Positions 8,195-17,605 of a stretch of DNA of 64,000 bases are shown piece after piece. The notes under the pieces were generated by a model. That model was not told the origin of the DNA, did not search any database, and saw only the letters and a program-made list of their open reading frames with translations. The position numbers and the translations under genes were made by a program. The DNA comes from Pollutimonas sp963706785 (lineage in GTDB: Bacteria > Pseudomonadota > Gammaproteobacteria > Burkholderiales > Burkholderiaceae_B). The stretch lies in the NCBI GenBank assembly GCA_963706785.1, contig CAVPNJ010000002.1, forward strand, positions 310,001 to 374,000. Direction: 5' to 3'. Numbering within the stretch: the first letter of the stretch is position 1; each line of letters begins with the position of its first letter.

Positions 8195-9369
8195 GCCGCC
8201 GATTTGCTCCATGGCAAGCGCGTTTGATTGAAACGACGGACGTTATGCTGATTCTCCATCAGAATCAGCGAACCAAGCGCTAGGGCCAATGCACCAATGT
8301 TTGGTATTAATGCGGTTACCCATGGCGCCCATTTGCTGAGCATGCCCACATTGAGCGCCAACTGATTCAGCATGAAGAAACCTACACCAAGCAATATGCC
8401 GATGAAGACTTTGCTGCCGACGCCACCGCGGCGCGTTTGCATGAACCCGATAGGCGCGGCGATAGTGATCATTACAAGCAGTGTGAATGGGTAGGCCATT
8501 TTGCGCCACAGTGCTACGACCTGACGTTCAGTTTGCAGCTTATTGTTTTTCAGGTAATCGATATAGTCGAGAAGATCGATGATGGACATGCGCTCGGGGG
8601 TCAGGATGCGGGCAATTAGTCTTTCAGGCGTGAGCGATGTCGTAAGTACTCGGGTCGGCAGCGTTTTGATATGGGTTAATGGTGCCTCGGGCTTTCTCGC
8701 GTTAGCCAGGGCGGAAACTGAGGTGGCGGCGATTTGCGTTTCGGTTAACTGGCGCAGGACTAGGGTGCCGTTGGTGAAATGCCCATGTTCGGCATAGGAA
8801 AATGCTGCCAGTTGCTGTCCTTTACGGAACTCGTAGAGGGTCACGCCAGAGACGTCGCCGTTGGTTTTGAGTATGGAAATGTTGATGATGCGCTTGCCCT
8901 GATCGGCATCCGTCTCTTTGAACCAATAGCCGCTATTCAGGCGGCTGCCGTCGGATTTGCCGAGCAAGGTCATGCTGGCTTCGCTGGTTTTAATCTCCGC
9001 CGCGGGAGTAATCACTTCCGATAGCAGAAACGCCCCTATGACCAGCGGTATCGTAACAATCCACAGCATGACTAGTAGCTTCATACCACTGACCCCAGAT
9101 ACCCGCAGAATTACCAGTTCATTGCGCTGCGCCAAGCCCGCCAGGGCCAGGATCGCCCCAATCAGGAGGCCTATGGGCAATAAGTCGTACAAGCGGGTAG
9201 GTAGAGCCAGTGCCTGCATGTAAAACAAGTTGAGCAAGGTGAACTGCGTTCCGACGTTATCCAGATCTTCAATCAGCGCAAAAAACGTGAACAGACCGAC
9301 CAGCGCCATTAAAACTACGGCGCTAGAGCGATAAATTTCGCTGGCAAGATAACGTCTGGCGGTGCGCAT
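8191..9369 (-). CDS. lptG: LPS export ABC transporter permease LptG
   Basis: One of the two membrane subunits of the LptB2FG complex that extracts LPS from the inner membrane. The 392-residue protein has an N-terminal transmembrane block with LPIGLLIGAILALAGLAQRN and the ILRVSGVS coupling segment, a soluble beta-jellyroll domain (about residues 130-290), then further helices with the conserved Arg/Gly-rich GFMQTRRGGVG stretch. LptF usually sits directly upstream; it is not adjacent here. The product could in principle be LptF, but length and motifs favour LptG. It is coupled to apaH by a four-base overlap. Confidence 0.88.
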   Translation of the reverse strand: MRTARRYLASEIYRSSAVVLMALVGLFTFFALIEDLDNVGTQFTLLNLFYMQALALPTRLYDLLPIGLLIGAILALAGLAQRNELVILRVSGVSGMKLLVMLWIVTIPLVIGAFLLSEVITPAAEIKTSEASMTLLGKSDGSRLNSGYWFKETDADQGKRIINISILKTNGDVSGVTLYEFRKGQQLAAFSYAEHGHFTNGTLVLRQLTETQIAATSVSALANARKPEAPLTHIKTLPTRVLTTSLTPERLIARILTPERMSIIDLLDYIDYLKNNKLQTERQVVALWRKMAYPFTLLVMITIAAPIGFMQTRRGGVGSKVFIGILLGVGFFMLNQLALNVGMLSKWAPWVTALIPNIGALALALGSLILMENQHNVRRFNQTRLPWSKSAA

Positions 9370-9446
9370 GAAAGAGCTTGAGACCTAAAACGAGTAAGTG
9401 GCGGACTAAGCAGAAGCTTAACATTTGCCGCGCCGGCGCAGTCGCT

Positions 9447-10169
9447 TTACCCTGGGATTTCTACCAGACGCATGCGTTTTTGTATGGTCGCGGTACGAGA
9501 ACGCAGATACGAGGTATTGCGATGGGCGTCGTAATAGACTGGGTTGGGCAGCATGGCGGCCAGTTGCGCAGCTTGATACGAACTTAAGCTAGAGGCGCTT
9601 ACGCGATAATAATGCCGTGCCGCTGCTTCAGCACCGAAAACATTGCCGCCCCACTGCGCGATATTCAGGTATAGCTCGAGTATGCGCTGTTTACTCATGA
9701 CAAACTCGATCATGTAAGCCAGAATTAATTCTTGGCCTTTCCGAAAATAACTGCGAGAGCCCGACAGGAATAAATTTTTTGCCAGTTGTTGCGTAATTGT
9801 CGAGCCGCCCCGGACTTTGGCTTTGCCGCGTTCGGCCTGAGCCCGGTTATATTCCCAGGCCTTACGTATGGCTTCCCATTCAACGCCTTCATGGTCATTG
9901 AAATTGGCGTCTTCCGATGCGACCACCGCGCGCTTTAAAGAAGTGCTTATATTTTTGTAAGGCACCCATTGGTATTTCAAGGTCGCTTTGGGATCGTCCT
10001 GACGCAATTGGTTCAAAGCAGCGTCCATAAAGGCGCTGCTGCCCGGGTCTCGCACGCTGAGCCAAAGCACCATGACAAACAGACCGAATTGGTAAAGCAG
10101 TAGGGCGGCGAATCCGAGTAACAGTGCAACGCTAGCGACTTTGACCTTGTTTATTCGTTTAACGGCCAT
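9447..10169 (-). CDS. mtgA: Monofunctional biosynthetic peptidoglycan transglycosylase
   Basis: GT51-family enzyme that polymerises lipid II into glycan strands. The 240-residue protein has one N-terminal membrane anchor (about residues 8-35), then the GT51 motifs VVASEDANFNDHEG (catalytic Glu), RGGSTITQQLAKNLFLS, ELILAYMIEFVMSKQRILELYLN, and AAMLPNP. The start at 10169 (MAVKRINKVK) is preferred over an in-frame start at 10220 that overlaps aroE. It follows aroE by four bases, so co-transcription is likely. Confidence 0.94.
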   Translation of the reverse strand: MAVKRINKVKVASVALLLGFAALLLYQFGLFVMVLWLSVRDPGSSAFMDAALNQLRQDDPKATLKYQWVPYKNISTSLKRAVVASEDANFNDHEGVEWEAIRKAWEYNRAQAERGKAKVRGGSTITQQLAKNLFLSGSRSYFRKGQELILAYMIEFVMSKQRILELYLNIAQWGGNVFGAEAAARHYYRVSASSLSSYQAAQLAAMLPNPVYYDAHRNTSYLRSRTATIQKRMRLVEIPG

Positions 10170-10173
10170 AAGG

Positions 10174-11025
10174 TCAGGAAGCAAGAAGTTGCTGTCGCAA
10201 GGCGCGCAGCACCGGCTCAACGTTGGGGCTTACGCCGTGCCAGATGGCAAAGCTGGCGGCGGCTTGCCCTACCAACATGCCCAGGCCGTCGGCAGCTTGA
10301 TCGGCTTTGTCTTTTAGGGCCTGTTGCATGAACGGCGTAGGGTGGGAGGCATAGACCATGTCATAGGCAAGCGCACCAGGCGCATAAAGCCCCGCCGGCA
10401 GTTCCGGCACCGTGCCGCTCAAACTGCTAGAGGTTGCATTGATTACGATGTCCCAGGATCCTCTGGCTTCGTCAAGCGAACCTACAGATAAACGCGAGGC
10501 CGCATCAGGCATGTGGCCGAGGATATGCTGACGCAGCTCATCGCCCCGTGCAGCGCTACGGTTGACGATTCGCAATTCTGCGCATCCGGCCTCCAGCAGC
10601 GGAGACAGTACGCCTCGGGCGGCGCCGCCAGCCCCTACCAGTAGTATTTTTTTGTTGTGCGCTGCATGACCGAGACGCTCAAGGTCATTCAATAAACCGA
10701 GCCCGTCGGTATTGCAGCCATGCAGTACTCCCTGTTCCATCCACAGCGTGTTCACGGCGCCAGCCAGCATGGCGCGCGCGCTTAAGTGACCTTGAGCCAA
10801 ATCGAAAGCTTCTTGTTTGAACGGGACGGTGATATTGAGTCCGCCGCCATCCTGGAAAAACTCGCTGACCGCACGCGCAAACCGATCTATTGGCGCCTCG
10901 ATTTTTTCGTACCGTATTGGCAGTCCAGTCTGCCGCCCGAATTCTTCATGGATAAATGGCGAGCGGCTATGTTCAATAGGATTGCCGATAACGGCATAGC
11001 GTTTAAACGGAGCGGCTCGGGTCAC
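10174..11025 (-). CDS. aroE: Shikimate dehydrogenase (NADP+)
   Basis: Reduces 3-dehydroshikimate to shikimate. The 283-residue protein has the substrate motif NPIEHSRSPFIHEEF, LNITVPFK (catalytic Lys), GAVNTLW, CNTDGLG, the Rossmann NADP loop GAGGAARGV followed by IVNRSAAR, and C-terminal ADGLGMLVGQAAASF. The start overlaps the end of the TonB-like gene (ATGA) and mtgA follows closely. aroQ, the preceding step, lies elsewhere in this window at 16.6 kb. Confidence 0.96.
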   Translation of the reverse strand: MTRAAPFKRYAVIGNPIEHSRSPFIHEEFGRQTGLPIRYEKIEAPIDRFARAVSEFFQDGGGLNITVPFKQEAFDLAQGHLSARAMLAGAVNTLWMEQGVLHGCNTDGLGLLNDLERLGHAAHNKKILLVGAGGAARGVLSPLLEAGCAELRIVNRSAARGDELRQHILGHMPDAASRLSVGSLDEARGSWDIVINATSSSLSGTVPELPAGLYAPGALAYDMVYASHPTPFMQQALKDKADQAADGLGMLVGQAAASFAIWHGVSPNVEPVLRALRQQLLAS

Positions 11026-11903
11026 GGCGTTGTAGTTTCCAGTTGCTGGTTCATAAAATTCCAGGTTCGTGTAATCGCGAACACATCGGTGTCTTTCGCT
11101 ATCGAAGGCGGGAGGGGGGGGAAAGGCGCCGCCAGTTGCACAATACGCGAGGCGGCCAAATTCAATATTGCGTGGGTCGACGGTCGGTCTATTTCAATAC
11201 GGTCAAGCGCTCCGTCCTTGCGGATATATACAGTCAGCTGCAAGCTTCCATATACTTTGCCGCGTGCTTCCTCGGGATAGTGTTCGGTTCCAATGAGTTC
11301 AATTTTTTGGCGCCAGGCTTCGACATATTCGGCATAATCAACTGCTTTGGCCGAGGGCCCGGAAAAGTGTAGCCGAGGCCGCGCGTTATAACGCTCGATA
11401 CGTTCTTTCAGTGTGCTGATCTGCGAATTCAGTACCAAGCTTTCTTGCTGACTGTCATCGGACCCTGGCTCACGCGATTCTTCTGAACTATTTGCTTTTT
11501 CGCGTTGCGGCTTAACTTTTTCCAAAGCTAAAAGCTGCGTGTAAAGCCGCAACTGCTCGGCTTCGAGCTCTTCTTGACGTTTCTGTAAGGCCGCCAGCAC
11601 AACTTGATCGGCAGACTCTGCGACGGTCCGCGCCAGCGGTGAGCTGGCTTGCCCCGCCTGGGCTTCTCCACCTCCGTCGGTCGTCTCTTGAGCAAGAATT
11701 TTGGGCTTTAATGGAGCGACTTCGCTGCGAGCGTTAACCAGCGTAACTTCCAGTGTGCTGGTCTGCGGCGGAGGGGTTGGCGGCCTGGAAAAGTGCACTG
11801 CCAGGATAGCCGCGTGTATACCCAGCGACAACACGATCGCTATGCGCAAATAGTCGTTACGGGGCATACGGACCCGTAGCAGCAGGGCGGAAAGCATAGA
11901 CAT
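11022..11903 (-). CDS. TonB-like energy transducer protein
   Basis: Protein of 293 residues with one N-terminal membrane helix (IAIVLSLGIHAAILAV, about residues 21-37), a short Pro-rich stretch, a long charged coiled coil (about residues 90-180), and a C-terminal TonB domain with YPEEARGKVYGSLQLTVYIRKDGALDRIEI. Typical TonB spans the periplasm and passes proton-motive force from ExbBD to outer-membrane receptors. No exbB, exbD or receptor gene is nearby, and the spacer is coiled coil rather than a long Pro/Lys region. It may serve envelope functions instead. Its stop overlaps the aroE start. Confidence 0.8.
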   Translation of the reverse strand: MSMLSALLLRVRMPRNDYLRIAIVLSLGIHAAILAVHFSRPPTPPPQTSTLEVTLVNARSEVAPLKPKILAQETTDGGGEAQAGQASSPLARTVAESADQVVLAALQKRQEELEAEQLRLYTQLLALEKVKPQREKANSSEESREPGSDDSQQESLVLNSQISTLKERIERYNARPRLHFSGPSAKAVDYAEYVEAWRQKIELIGTEHYPEEARGKVYGSLQLTVYIRKDGALDRIEIDRPSTHAILNLAASRIVQLAAPFPPLPPSIAKDTDVFAITRTWNFMNQQLETTTP

Positions 11904-11927
11904 GTCTGGCCCAGAGCAAGAAAAGGA

Positions 11928-13814
11928 TCAGGCTATTGCAGTTTCACGCAGCCGGCAATCCAGCTCAAGAGCTAGTTCGTCAAACCCCAGGATATCAAGC
12001 GTAATAATCTGACCGCGTTCCAATTCGGGTAATCCGGGTATCCGGGTGACCAGGGGTGCGCAGCCGAGCCGGACGAGGTCATCGCGCAGCACACTTGCCT
12101 GAACTGTGCTTAGCCCTTGTTGTTGCAGCCATCTCAAGCACCAATATCGTTCCATCGTGGACTGATAGTCGCTCCATATTGCATATTGTGCATCGAAGGC
12201 GCCGATAATTGCGAATAGATCGGCGTCTTTTGGCTTGAATGGAGCTACAAGGCGCGCTGAGACACCATGCTGGATGGTGGCAATCAATTGCCATTGGTTG
12301 ACGAGATCTACATAGCGGCGCAGCGGCGAGGTGGACCATGCATACTGAGGCACGCCAATCGCTTCGTGAGGCAACGCATGCGTAGACATGCGCACACGGC
12401 CGGCCTGTTGGGACCGGTATATTCCGGGTACGCCATGCTGAGCCAGCAGGCCGCCCCAGACGTTATTCGTCAGTATCATGTATTCGGCCACCAGCCGATC
12501 CAGGGGTGCGTTGCGGCGGCGTGGTACCAGTTGCACCGGCGTGTCGGGATCGTCATGCGGTCCATCCAGAACGAAAGAATATTCGACCCGGTTGTTGTTT
12601 TCCGCTTTGCCGCGGATCAGGTCGCGCTGCGCCGATAAATGTTGAGCGAACGTCCATAGTGGCCGCAGCCATTTACTGTAGGGCAAATCGGAATGTAAGT
12701 CGTCTAGTGCTTCTTCGGTAATGAATTCATCCAGGACATCATGGCGAAGATTTTCGCGTACTTGCACACGCTCTAGGCGCGTTTCCGTCGACACCAGTTC
12801 TCCAGTCGCGAGGTTGGCGGTTACGTAAAGCGACAAAGCGGGCCGAGGCATGCCGGCGTCCAGGGAGAACGCGGTAATCAATTCACCAGGCAGCATCGGA
12901 ATTTTCAGGCCCGGGATGTAGACCGTCGACATACGCGATCTCGCCAGCTTGTCCAGGTCGTCCCCCGGGGCCATGCCCAGCCCGGGAGCGGCGATATGAA
13001 TTCCAATCCTGACAAGTCCGTCGTCTAGTGGCGTTACCGACAAAGCGTCGTCTATTTCTATCGTGTTGGAGTCGTCTACCGAATACGCAGTGACGTCAGC
13101 CAGCGGCAGTTCGTTGCCTATTTCGGCGACCTGAACCGGTGGGAACTGGGTTCCCTTCGGAAAGTTTGCCGTCATGAAGCGATGCTGGTGCACGGCCAGG
13201 GCATGGGGCCACGCACCGAGTTTAAGCAACAATTTTTCAGGGCTGGTGTGCAGTTGTTCTAGTGCGGCGTCAAAGGCTTTCCATTGCAGCGTATTTTTAT
13301 CCGGGCGAGTCAAGAAGGTATGTGCGACTTCGGCAATCGGCTCTGGAAGCTGGCCGGCAACCATTTGAGCAGTCCATTCCTGTTGCTGTGCCGCCTGTTT
13401 CTGTTTTTTTTCGATTGCAGCAAGCGCGGCAGCCAGGATATCAGGCGGTGCAGGGCGATAGTGTCCCTTGCCTCGTCTGTGGAAATAGGCTGGCGCGCTA
13501 TTCAAGGCGAAGATCAGCCCCGCCTTCTCGACGGAGGTGGGGGGGTGTCCGAAATAGTCCTGTGCAAACGTGGCAGAGTCGAATTCTTCTTGCGGCGCAC
13601 ATTCCCATAGGAAGTCGATTTCCAGGGTCTTGGCAAGTGCGTGCGCTTGTTCGAGCATGGCGGCCGGAGCGGGCTGCTCGAAGCTGAACAATACGCTGGC
13701 ATTTTTTATCTTGCTGCGTTTGCCGGATTCTGACTCGACCTGCATAGTGGAGTCGCTTTGCGAAAAGATCCTTTCCGCCTTGAAGTTTCCGTTGTCGTCG
13801 TAAAGAACGTACAT
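11928..13814 (-). CDS. RNB-domain exoribonuclease (RNase II family)
   Basis: A 628-residue RNase II/R-type 3'-5' exoribonuclease. The catalytic core is plain: the metal-binding motif DDSNTIEIDDAL, the HIAAPGLGM and RMSTVYIPG segments, and downstream the QQAGRVRMSTHALPHEAIG and STSPLRRYVDLVNQWQL blocks. It has a diverged N-terminal region and lacks a clear, long basic C-terminal tail, so it is probably neither canonical Rnb nor Rnr but the betaproteobacterial RNB-domain protein that sits near aroE. It would degrade structured or unstructured RNA in the cytoplasm; exact substrates cannot be told from sequence. Confidence 0.87.
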   Translation of the reverse strand: MYVLYDDNGNFKAERIFSQSDSTMQVESESGKRSKIKNASVLFSFEQPAPAAMLEQAHALAKTLEIDFLWECAPQEEFDSATFAQDYFGHPPTSVEKAGLIFALNSAPAYFHRRGKGHYRPAPPDILAAALAAIEKKQKQAAQQQEWTAQMVAGQLPEPIAEVAHTFLTRPDKNTLQWKAFDAALEQLHTSPEKLLLKLGAWPHALAVHQHRFMTANFPKGTQFPPVQVAEIGNELPLADVTAYSVDDSNTIEIDDALSVTPLDDGLVRIGIHIAAPGLGMAPGDDLDKLARSRMSTVYIPGLKIPMLPGELITAFSLDAGMPRPALSLYVTANLATGELVSTETRLERVQVRENLRHDVLDEFITEEALDDLHSDLPYSKWLRPLWTFAQHLSAQRDLIRGKAENNNRVEYSFVLDGPHDDPDTPVQLVPRRRNAPLDRLVAEYMILTNNVWGGLLAQHGVPGIYRSQQAGRVRMSTHALPHEAIGVPQYAWSTSPLRRYVDLVNQWQLIATIQHGVSARLVAPFKPKDADLFAIIGAFDAQYAIWSDYQSTMERYWCLRWLQQQGLSTVQASVLRDDLVRLGCAPLVTRIPGLPELERGQIITLDILGFDELALELDCRLRETAIA

Positions 13815-13872
13815 AGTTTTCCATCGAGACGCGCACTATGGCGCGTCAGATTGTGGGTATAGGGCGTTCAGG

Positions 13873-14472
13873 TCAGTCGGTTCTGCCTGCCAGGGCGAAT
13901 GTCAGGACCTCGGGCAACCATTGCTCGAACTCGGATAACCCATGGTCGCCGCCTTCCAGAATGCGTCCCCGGCTTCCTGCATACCAGTCGGCCATTTCTT
14001 GCCAGTCAAGAACCTCGTCGCCCTTGGCCGCCAGCAAATAATAGCGCTCAGGATGCGCCGGCTTCCCAACGGCCATTTCTGCCAGCTCGTCAATATATTC
14101 GGGCAAAAATGAGAATGAATCGTTTGAATGATACAACGTGTGTTCGCCGACCTGCGTGGCCAGGTCGCGCGCCGCATAGACCACGGGGTTAAGCACTGCA
14201 GCCTGGCACTTCCAGTGCTCGGCCAGGCATGTGGCGTAATAGCCCCCCAGGGAGGACCCAATAATAGTCAGTTCACGTTCCGGGTCGAGATCCTTGGTTT
14301 GCACCGCTTGCTCTATAAGATAATTAGCCAGGGCGCCGGACCGCTCTGGGCTCGCCGGCAATTGCGGACAGAGCCACTGGTCTTCCAGGCCCTTTTCACG
14401 CATGGCCTCAGCCATCAGGGTGGCCTTATGCGATTTAGGCGAAGAACGAAAACCGTGCAAATAAAGGATCAT
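13873..14472 (-). CDS. yqiA: YqiA/YcfP-family alpha/beta-fold esterase (UPF0227)
   Basis: A 199-residue alpha/beta hydrolase. It shows the N-terminal LYLHGFRSSPKSHKA, the nucleophile elbow IGSSLGGYYAT (Ser), a late acidic residue in LAAKGDEVLDW, and the His in LEGGDHGLSEF, so all three catalytic positions are visible. E. coli YqiA hydrolyses short acyl esters in vitro; the physiological substrate is unknown. It lies ten bases downstream of mpl on the same strand, so the two may be co-transcribed. Confidence 0.87.
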   Translation of the reverse strand: MILYLHGFRSSPKSHKATLMAEAMREKGLEDQWLCPQLPASPERSGALANYLIEQAVQTKDLDPERELTIIGSSLGGYYATCLAEHWKCQAAVLNPVVYAARDLATQVGEHTLYHSNDSFSFLPEYIDELAEMAVGKPAHPERYYLLAAKGDEVLDWQEMADWYAGSRGRILEGGDHGLSEFEQWLPEVLTFALAGRTD

Positions 14473-14481
14473 GGGTTGCCT

Positions 14482-15847
14482 TTAGCGTTGTAAACGGTCC
14501 AGAAGTTTTTGATGTATGCCGCCGAAACTGCCGTTGCTCATTACCAGAATAGAATCTCCGGGGCTCGCTGACAAGCATATCGCATCGATCATTTTATCCA
14601 GATCATCGTAGGCCGATGCCCGTTCTGCCATTGGCGCAAACACCGCTTGCGGGTTCCACCCTAGCGCATGCTTTCCACTAGCCGCACCAAAGCAGAAGGT
14701 GAGGTCGGCGCTTTCCAGGGCCTGAGGCAGGCGTGCCGCCATGGTGCCCAGTTTCATGGTGTTGGAGCGTGGCTCGATGACGGCGAGTATGCGTTTGTTG
14801 CCGATTTGTTTGCGTAAACCTTCCAAGGTTGTGGCGATAGCCGTCGGGTGGTGCGCAAAGTCATCGTACACGCTTATATCACGTACCGTGCCGCGCAATT
14901 CCATACGGCGTTTGACGCCGGCAAATATGGAAAGCGCCTCAATTCCGGACTGGGGAGAGACGCCTAGTTGCTGTGCCGCTGCCAACGCGGCCAACCCGTT
15001 CATGCGGTTGTGTTCACCAGTTAGTTCCCATTTTACTGTGCCTACTTCCCTTTCGTCCTGTATCACCTGAAAATGCGAGGGATGCAAGCCAGGAATTGCC
15101 TGCCAGCGTCCATAGGGACCAAATGTTTCGACCTGAGTCCAGCATCCCCGGGCTATGTACACGGTCGAGCGCCTCGCAGCTGGTCGGCCGGATAATCCGT
15201 CCTTGCGAGGGCATGGTGCGTACCAGGTGGTGGAACTGAGTTTCAATAGCAGCCAGATCGGGGAAAATGTCCGCGTGATCAAACTCTAAATTATTCAAGA
15301 TAGCCGTGCGCGGCCGATAATGAACAAATTTCGAGCGTTTGTCGAAAAATGCCGTGTCATATTCGTCGGCCTCAATGACGAAGGATTTTTGATCCGCCTG
15401 GAAGCGTGCCGATACCTTCAGATCGGCCGCAATGCCGCCAATAAGAAAGTTTGGCTTCAAGCCGGCGTGATCGAGAATCCACGCCAGCATGGAGCTGGTT
15501 GTTGTTTTCCCATGCGTGCCCGCGACTGCGAGTACATGCTGGCCCTGCAATATTTCCGCGCCCAGCCATTGCGGGCCCGAAGTGTAAGGCAAACCCTTGT
15601 CGAGTATGGCTTCCATTAAAGGATTCCCGCGCGTCACGACATTGCCGATAATATAAAGATCGGGCCGAAGATCCGTCTGAGACGCATCGAAGCCTTCAAT
15701 AAGGCGTATGCCCTGTTCTTCGAGCTGGGTGCTCATGGGGGGGTAGACCGCGGTATCGCAGCCGGTGACGGTATGGCCCGCCGAGCGGGCAATCAGCGCT
15801 AGGCCGCCCATGAATGTGCCGCAGATGCCAAGAATATGTAAGTGCAT
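14482..15847 (-). CDS. mpl: UDP-MurNAc:L-Ala-gamma-D-Glu-meso-Dap ligase, apparent frameshift near 15160
   Basis: Mur-ligase family enzyme that reattaches recycled murein tripeptide to UDP-MurNAc. The N-terminal part has MHLHILGICGTFMGGLALIA, the ATP loop AGTHGKTTTSSM, and NLEFDHADIFPD; the C-terminal part has GEHNRMNGLAA, VYDDFAHHPTAI and EPRSNTMKLG. These parts are in different frames. The first reads to EALDR and the second resumes at YIARGCW, consistent with one extra base at 15160. Joined, the protein is of normal length (about 454 residues). Single-base sequencing error is the simplest reading. It pairs functionally with anmK and other cell-wall genes in this window. Confidence 0.88.
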
Positions 15848-15984
15848 TGTTTTCCTCCGGCGCTTATTGTAGTCAGTTGGAAGCTATGACTGGGCCGGGG
15901 AGCGGAGTCGCATCCTTCGCCTGACGGACCTTTAGTAGCCGGGTGCTATCATTGAATGGCCACAATTTTATGGATTCGACCGAC

Positions 15985-16500
15985 ATGAAACGGCGAGAAT
16001 TTCTCAGCCATACCGCCTGGGCGGCGAGCGGCGCCACACTTGCTGCGATGTTAGTGCCGCTGCGCTCGGCAGGGGCGGCCACGCCCGTTGCGGATGCTTT
16101 TTACACGAATGAATTCACCGACCTGGAAGGCAGTCCCGTCAAAGTTTCGCAATATTTAGGGAAGCCATTGGTAATGAATTTTTGGGCGACTTGGTGCGCG
16201 CCATGCGTGAAGGAAATGCCTGATCTGGACATGCTCCATTCTCGTTATCAGGGCATGAATTTCGTCGGCCTCGCCGTCGATACGCCGGTTAACGTAAAAA
16301 AATTCATCACGAAGGTCCAGGTTTCCTATCCCCTTCTAATCGGAGGCCACGGTGCAATACAGTTGATGCGAACCTTAGGCAACAAGCAGGGCGGATTGCC
16401 GTTCACCGTCGTCTTTGACGCGAACGGACAGATAGCGGATAGGGTGCTGGGCCAGATCAAACCAGACGAATTCGAACAGCGTCTAAAACGTCTCATCTAA
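15985..16500 (+). CDS. TlpA-like thiol:disulfide oxidoreductase with twin-arginine signal
   Basis: Thioredoxin-fold protein of about 171 residues. The N-terminus MKRREFLSHTAWAASGATLA carries an RR-containing export signal and a hydrophobic segment ending near LRSAGAA, so export to the periplasm is likely. The redox site is WATWCAPC, followed by a TlpA/ResA-like insert and the cis-proline region GLPFTVV. A role in cytochrome c maturation or periplasmic thiol reduction is typical of this family. In-frame starts at 15970 (ATG) and 15943 (GTG) are possible; 15985 places the RR motif at the N-terminus. It is divergent from mpl and upstream of aroQ. Confidence 0.88.
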   Translation: MKRREFLSHTAWAASGATLAAMLVPLRSAGAATPVADAFYTNEFTDLEGSPVKVSQYLGKPLVMNFWATWCAPCVKEMPDLDMLHSRYQGMNFVGLAVDTPVNVKKFITKVQVSYPLLIGGHGAIQLMRTLGNKQGGLPFTVVFDANGQIADRVLGQIKPDEFEQRLKRLI

Positions 16501-16647
16501 CGCGATTCTGCTCTAATTTGTTGTACACGAATGGCCATACCTGTCGGGCCGTTTGCGGCAGTTTTACCGTTTGTGATACAGAGGCTTTAATGGACAAATG
16601 CGTGTTTTTAGCGTAAAAAGGCGGTCTGTCTTCATAGAATATCCGCA

Positions 16648-17082
16648 ATGGCGCAGCACATCCTTGTTTTGCACGGTCCAAATCTGAACCTGCTCGGCTC
16701 ACGCGAGCCAGAGGTCTACGGCCGGCAGACTTTGGCCGATATTAATCAGCATTTGTTTAAGTTGGCCGCAGAAAACGGGGTAAGCTGCACCGCGTTTCAA
16801 AGCAATCACGAAGGAGAACTTGTCGATCGTATTCAAGCCGCCCGGCTGGATCTCACTGATTGCATCATTATCAACGCCGCCGCCTACACCCATACTAGCG
16901 TCGCAATTCGAGACGCCCTGGCTGCGGTTGATATTCCTTTTATTGAAGTGCATCTGTCTAATGTGTACAAGCGCGAGCCATTTCGCCATCACTCATATCT
17001 ATCCAGTTCGGCGGTAGGGGTAGTGGCCGGCCTGGGTGCATTCGGGTACGAAGCAGCCTTGCGCTATGCTTTTGCAAATTGA
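16648..17082 (+). CDS. aroQ: Type II 3-dehydroquinate dehydratase
   Basis: Dehydrates 3-dehydroquinate to 3-dehydroshikimate. The 144-residue product has the full type II signature: VLHGPNLNLLGSREPEVYG (catalytic Tyr in the flexible loop), FQSNHEGELVDRI, INAAAYTHTSVAIRDAL, EVHLSNVYKREPFRHHSYLS (catalytic His), and GVVAGLGAFGYEAAL. In many beta- and gammaproteobacteria aroQ directly precedes accB-accC, as here. Confidence 0.97.
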   Translation: MAQHILVLHGPNLNLLGSREPEVYGRQTLADINQHLFKLAAENGVSCTAFQSNHEGELVDRIQAARLDLTDCIIINAAAYTHTSVAIRDALAAVDIPFIEVHLSNVYKREPFRHHSYLSSSAVGVVAGLGAFGYEAALRYAFAN

Positions 17083-17164
17083 GTACCTGGCAGTTCTCTT
17101 TTAACTTTTAATTATTGCATTGGCTCTGTGCAATGGCAGCAGAGCAATGTCACGGGAAGTTCGT

Positions 17165-17602
17165 ATGGACCTAAGAAAACTGAAAACCTTAATCGACCTG
17201 GTGGCAGAGTCAGGCATCGCCGAACTCGAAATTACAGAAGGCGAGGGCAAGGTCAGAATCGTCAAATTTTCCCAGACTGTGCAGCCTGTGGCGTATGCTC
17301 CTGAAGCTGCGCCGGCGCCTGTGGCTGCTGCCGCGCCCGCCGCGCCTGCCGCTCCGGTTGTGCCTCAGGGCCATACTGTCAAAGCGCCCATGGTCGGCAC
17401 CTTCTATCGTGCGCCGAATCCAGGCGCCTCGCCTTTTGTCGAGCTAGGCCAGTCCGTAAAAGAGGGCGAACCCCTTTGCATCATCGAAGCGATGAAGCTT
17501 CTTAACGAAATCGAAGCCGACAAGTCGGGCGTCATCAAGGAAATTCTGGTCGAGAACGGCGAGCCCGTCGAATACGGTCAACCCTTGTTTGTTATTGGCT
17601 AA
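17165..17602 (+). CDS. accB: Biotin carboxyl carrier protein of acetyl-CoA carboxylase
   Basis: Carries biotin between the carboxylase and transcarboxylase halves of acetyl-CoA carboxylase. The 145-residue protein has an N-terminal region starting MDLRKLKTLIDLVAESGI, an Ala/Pro-rich linker (about residues 45-65), and a C-terminal biotinyl domain with the attachment motif EAMKLLNEI; the modified lysine is residue 111. The usual motif is EAMKMMNEI or EAMKLMNEI, so the substitution is conservative. The start at 17165 matches the family N-terminus; an in-frame ATG at 17120 would add 15 residues. accC follows by three bases. Confidence 0.95.
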   Translation: MDLRKLKTLIDLVAESGIAELEITEGEGKVRIVKFSQTVQPVAYAPEAAPAPVAAAAPAAPAAPVVPQGHTVKAPMVGTFYRAPNPGASPFVELGQSVKEGEPLCIIEAMKLLNEIEADKSGVIKEILVENGEPVEYGQPLFVIG

Positions 17603-17605
17603 TTC

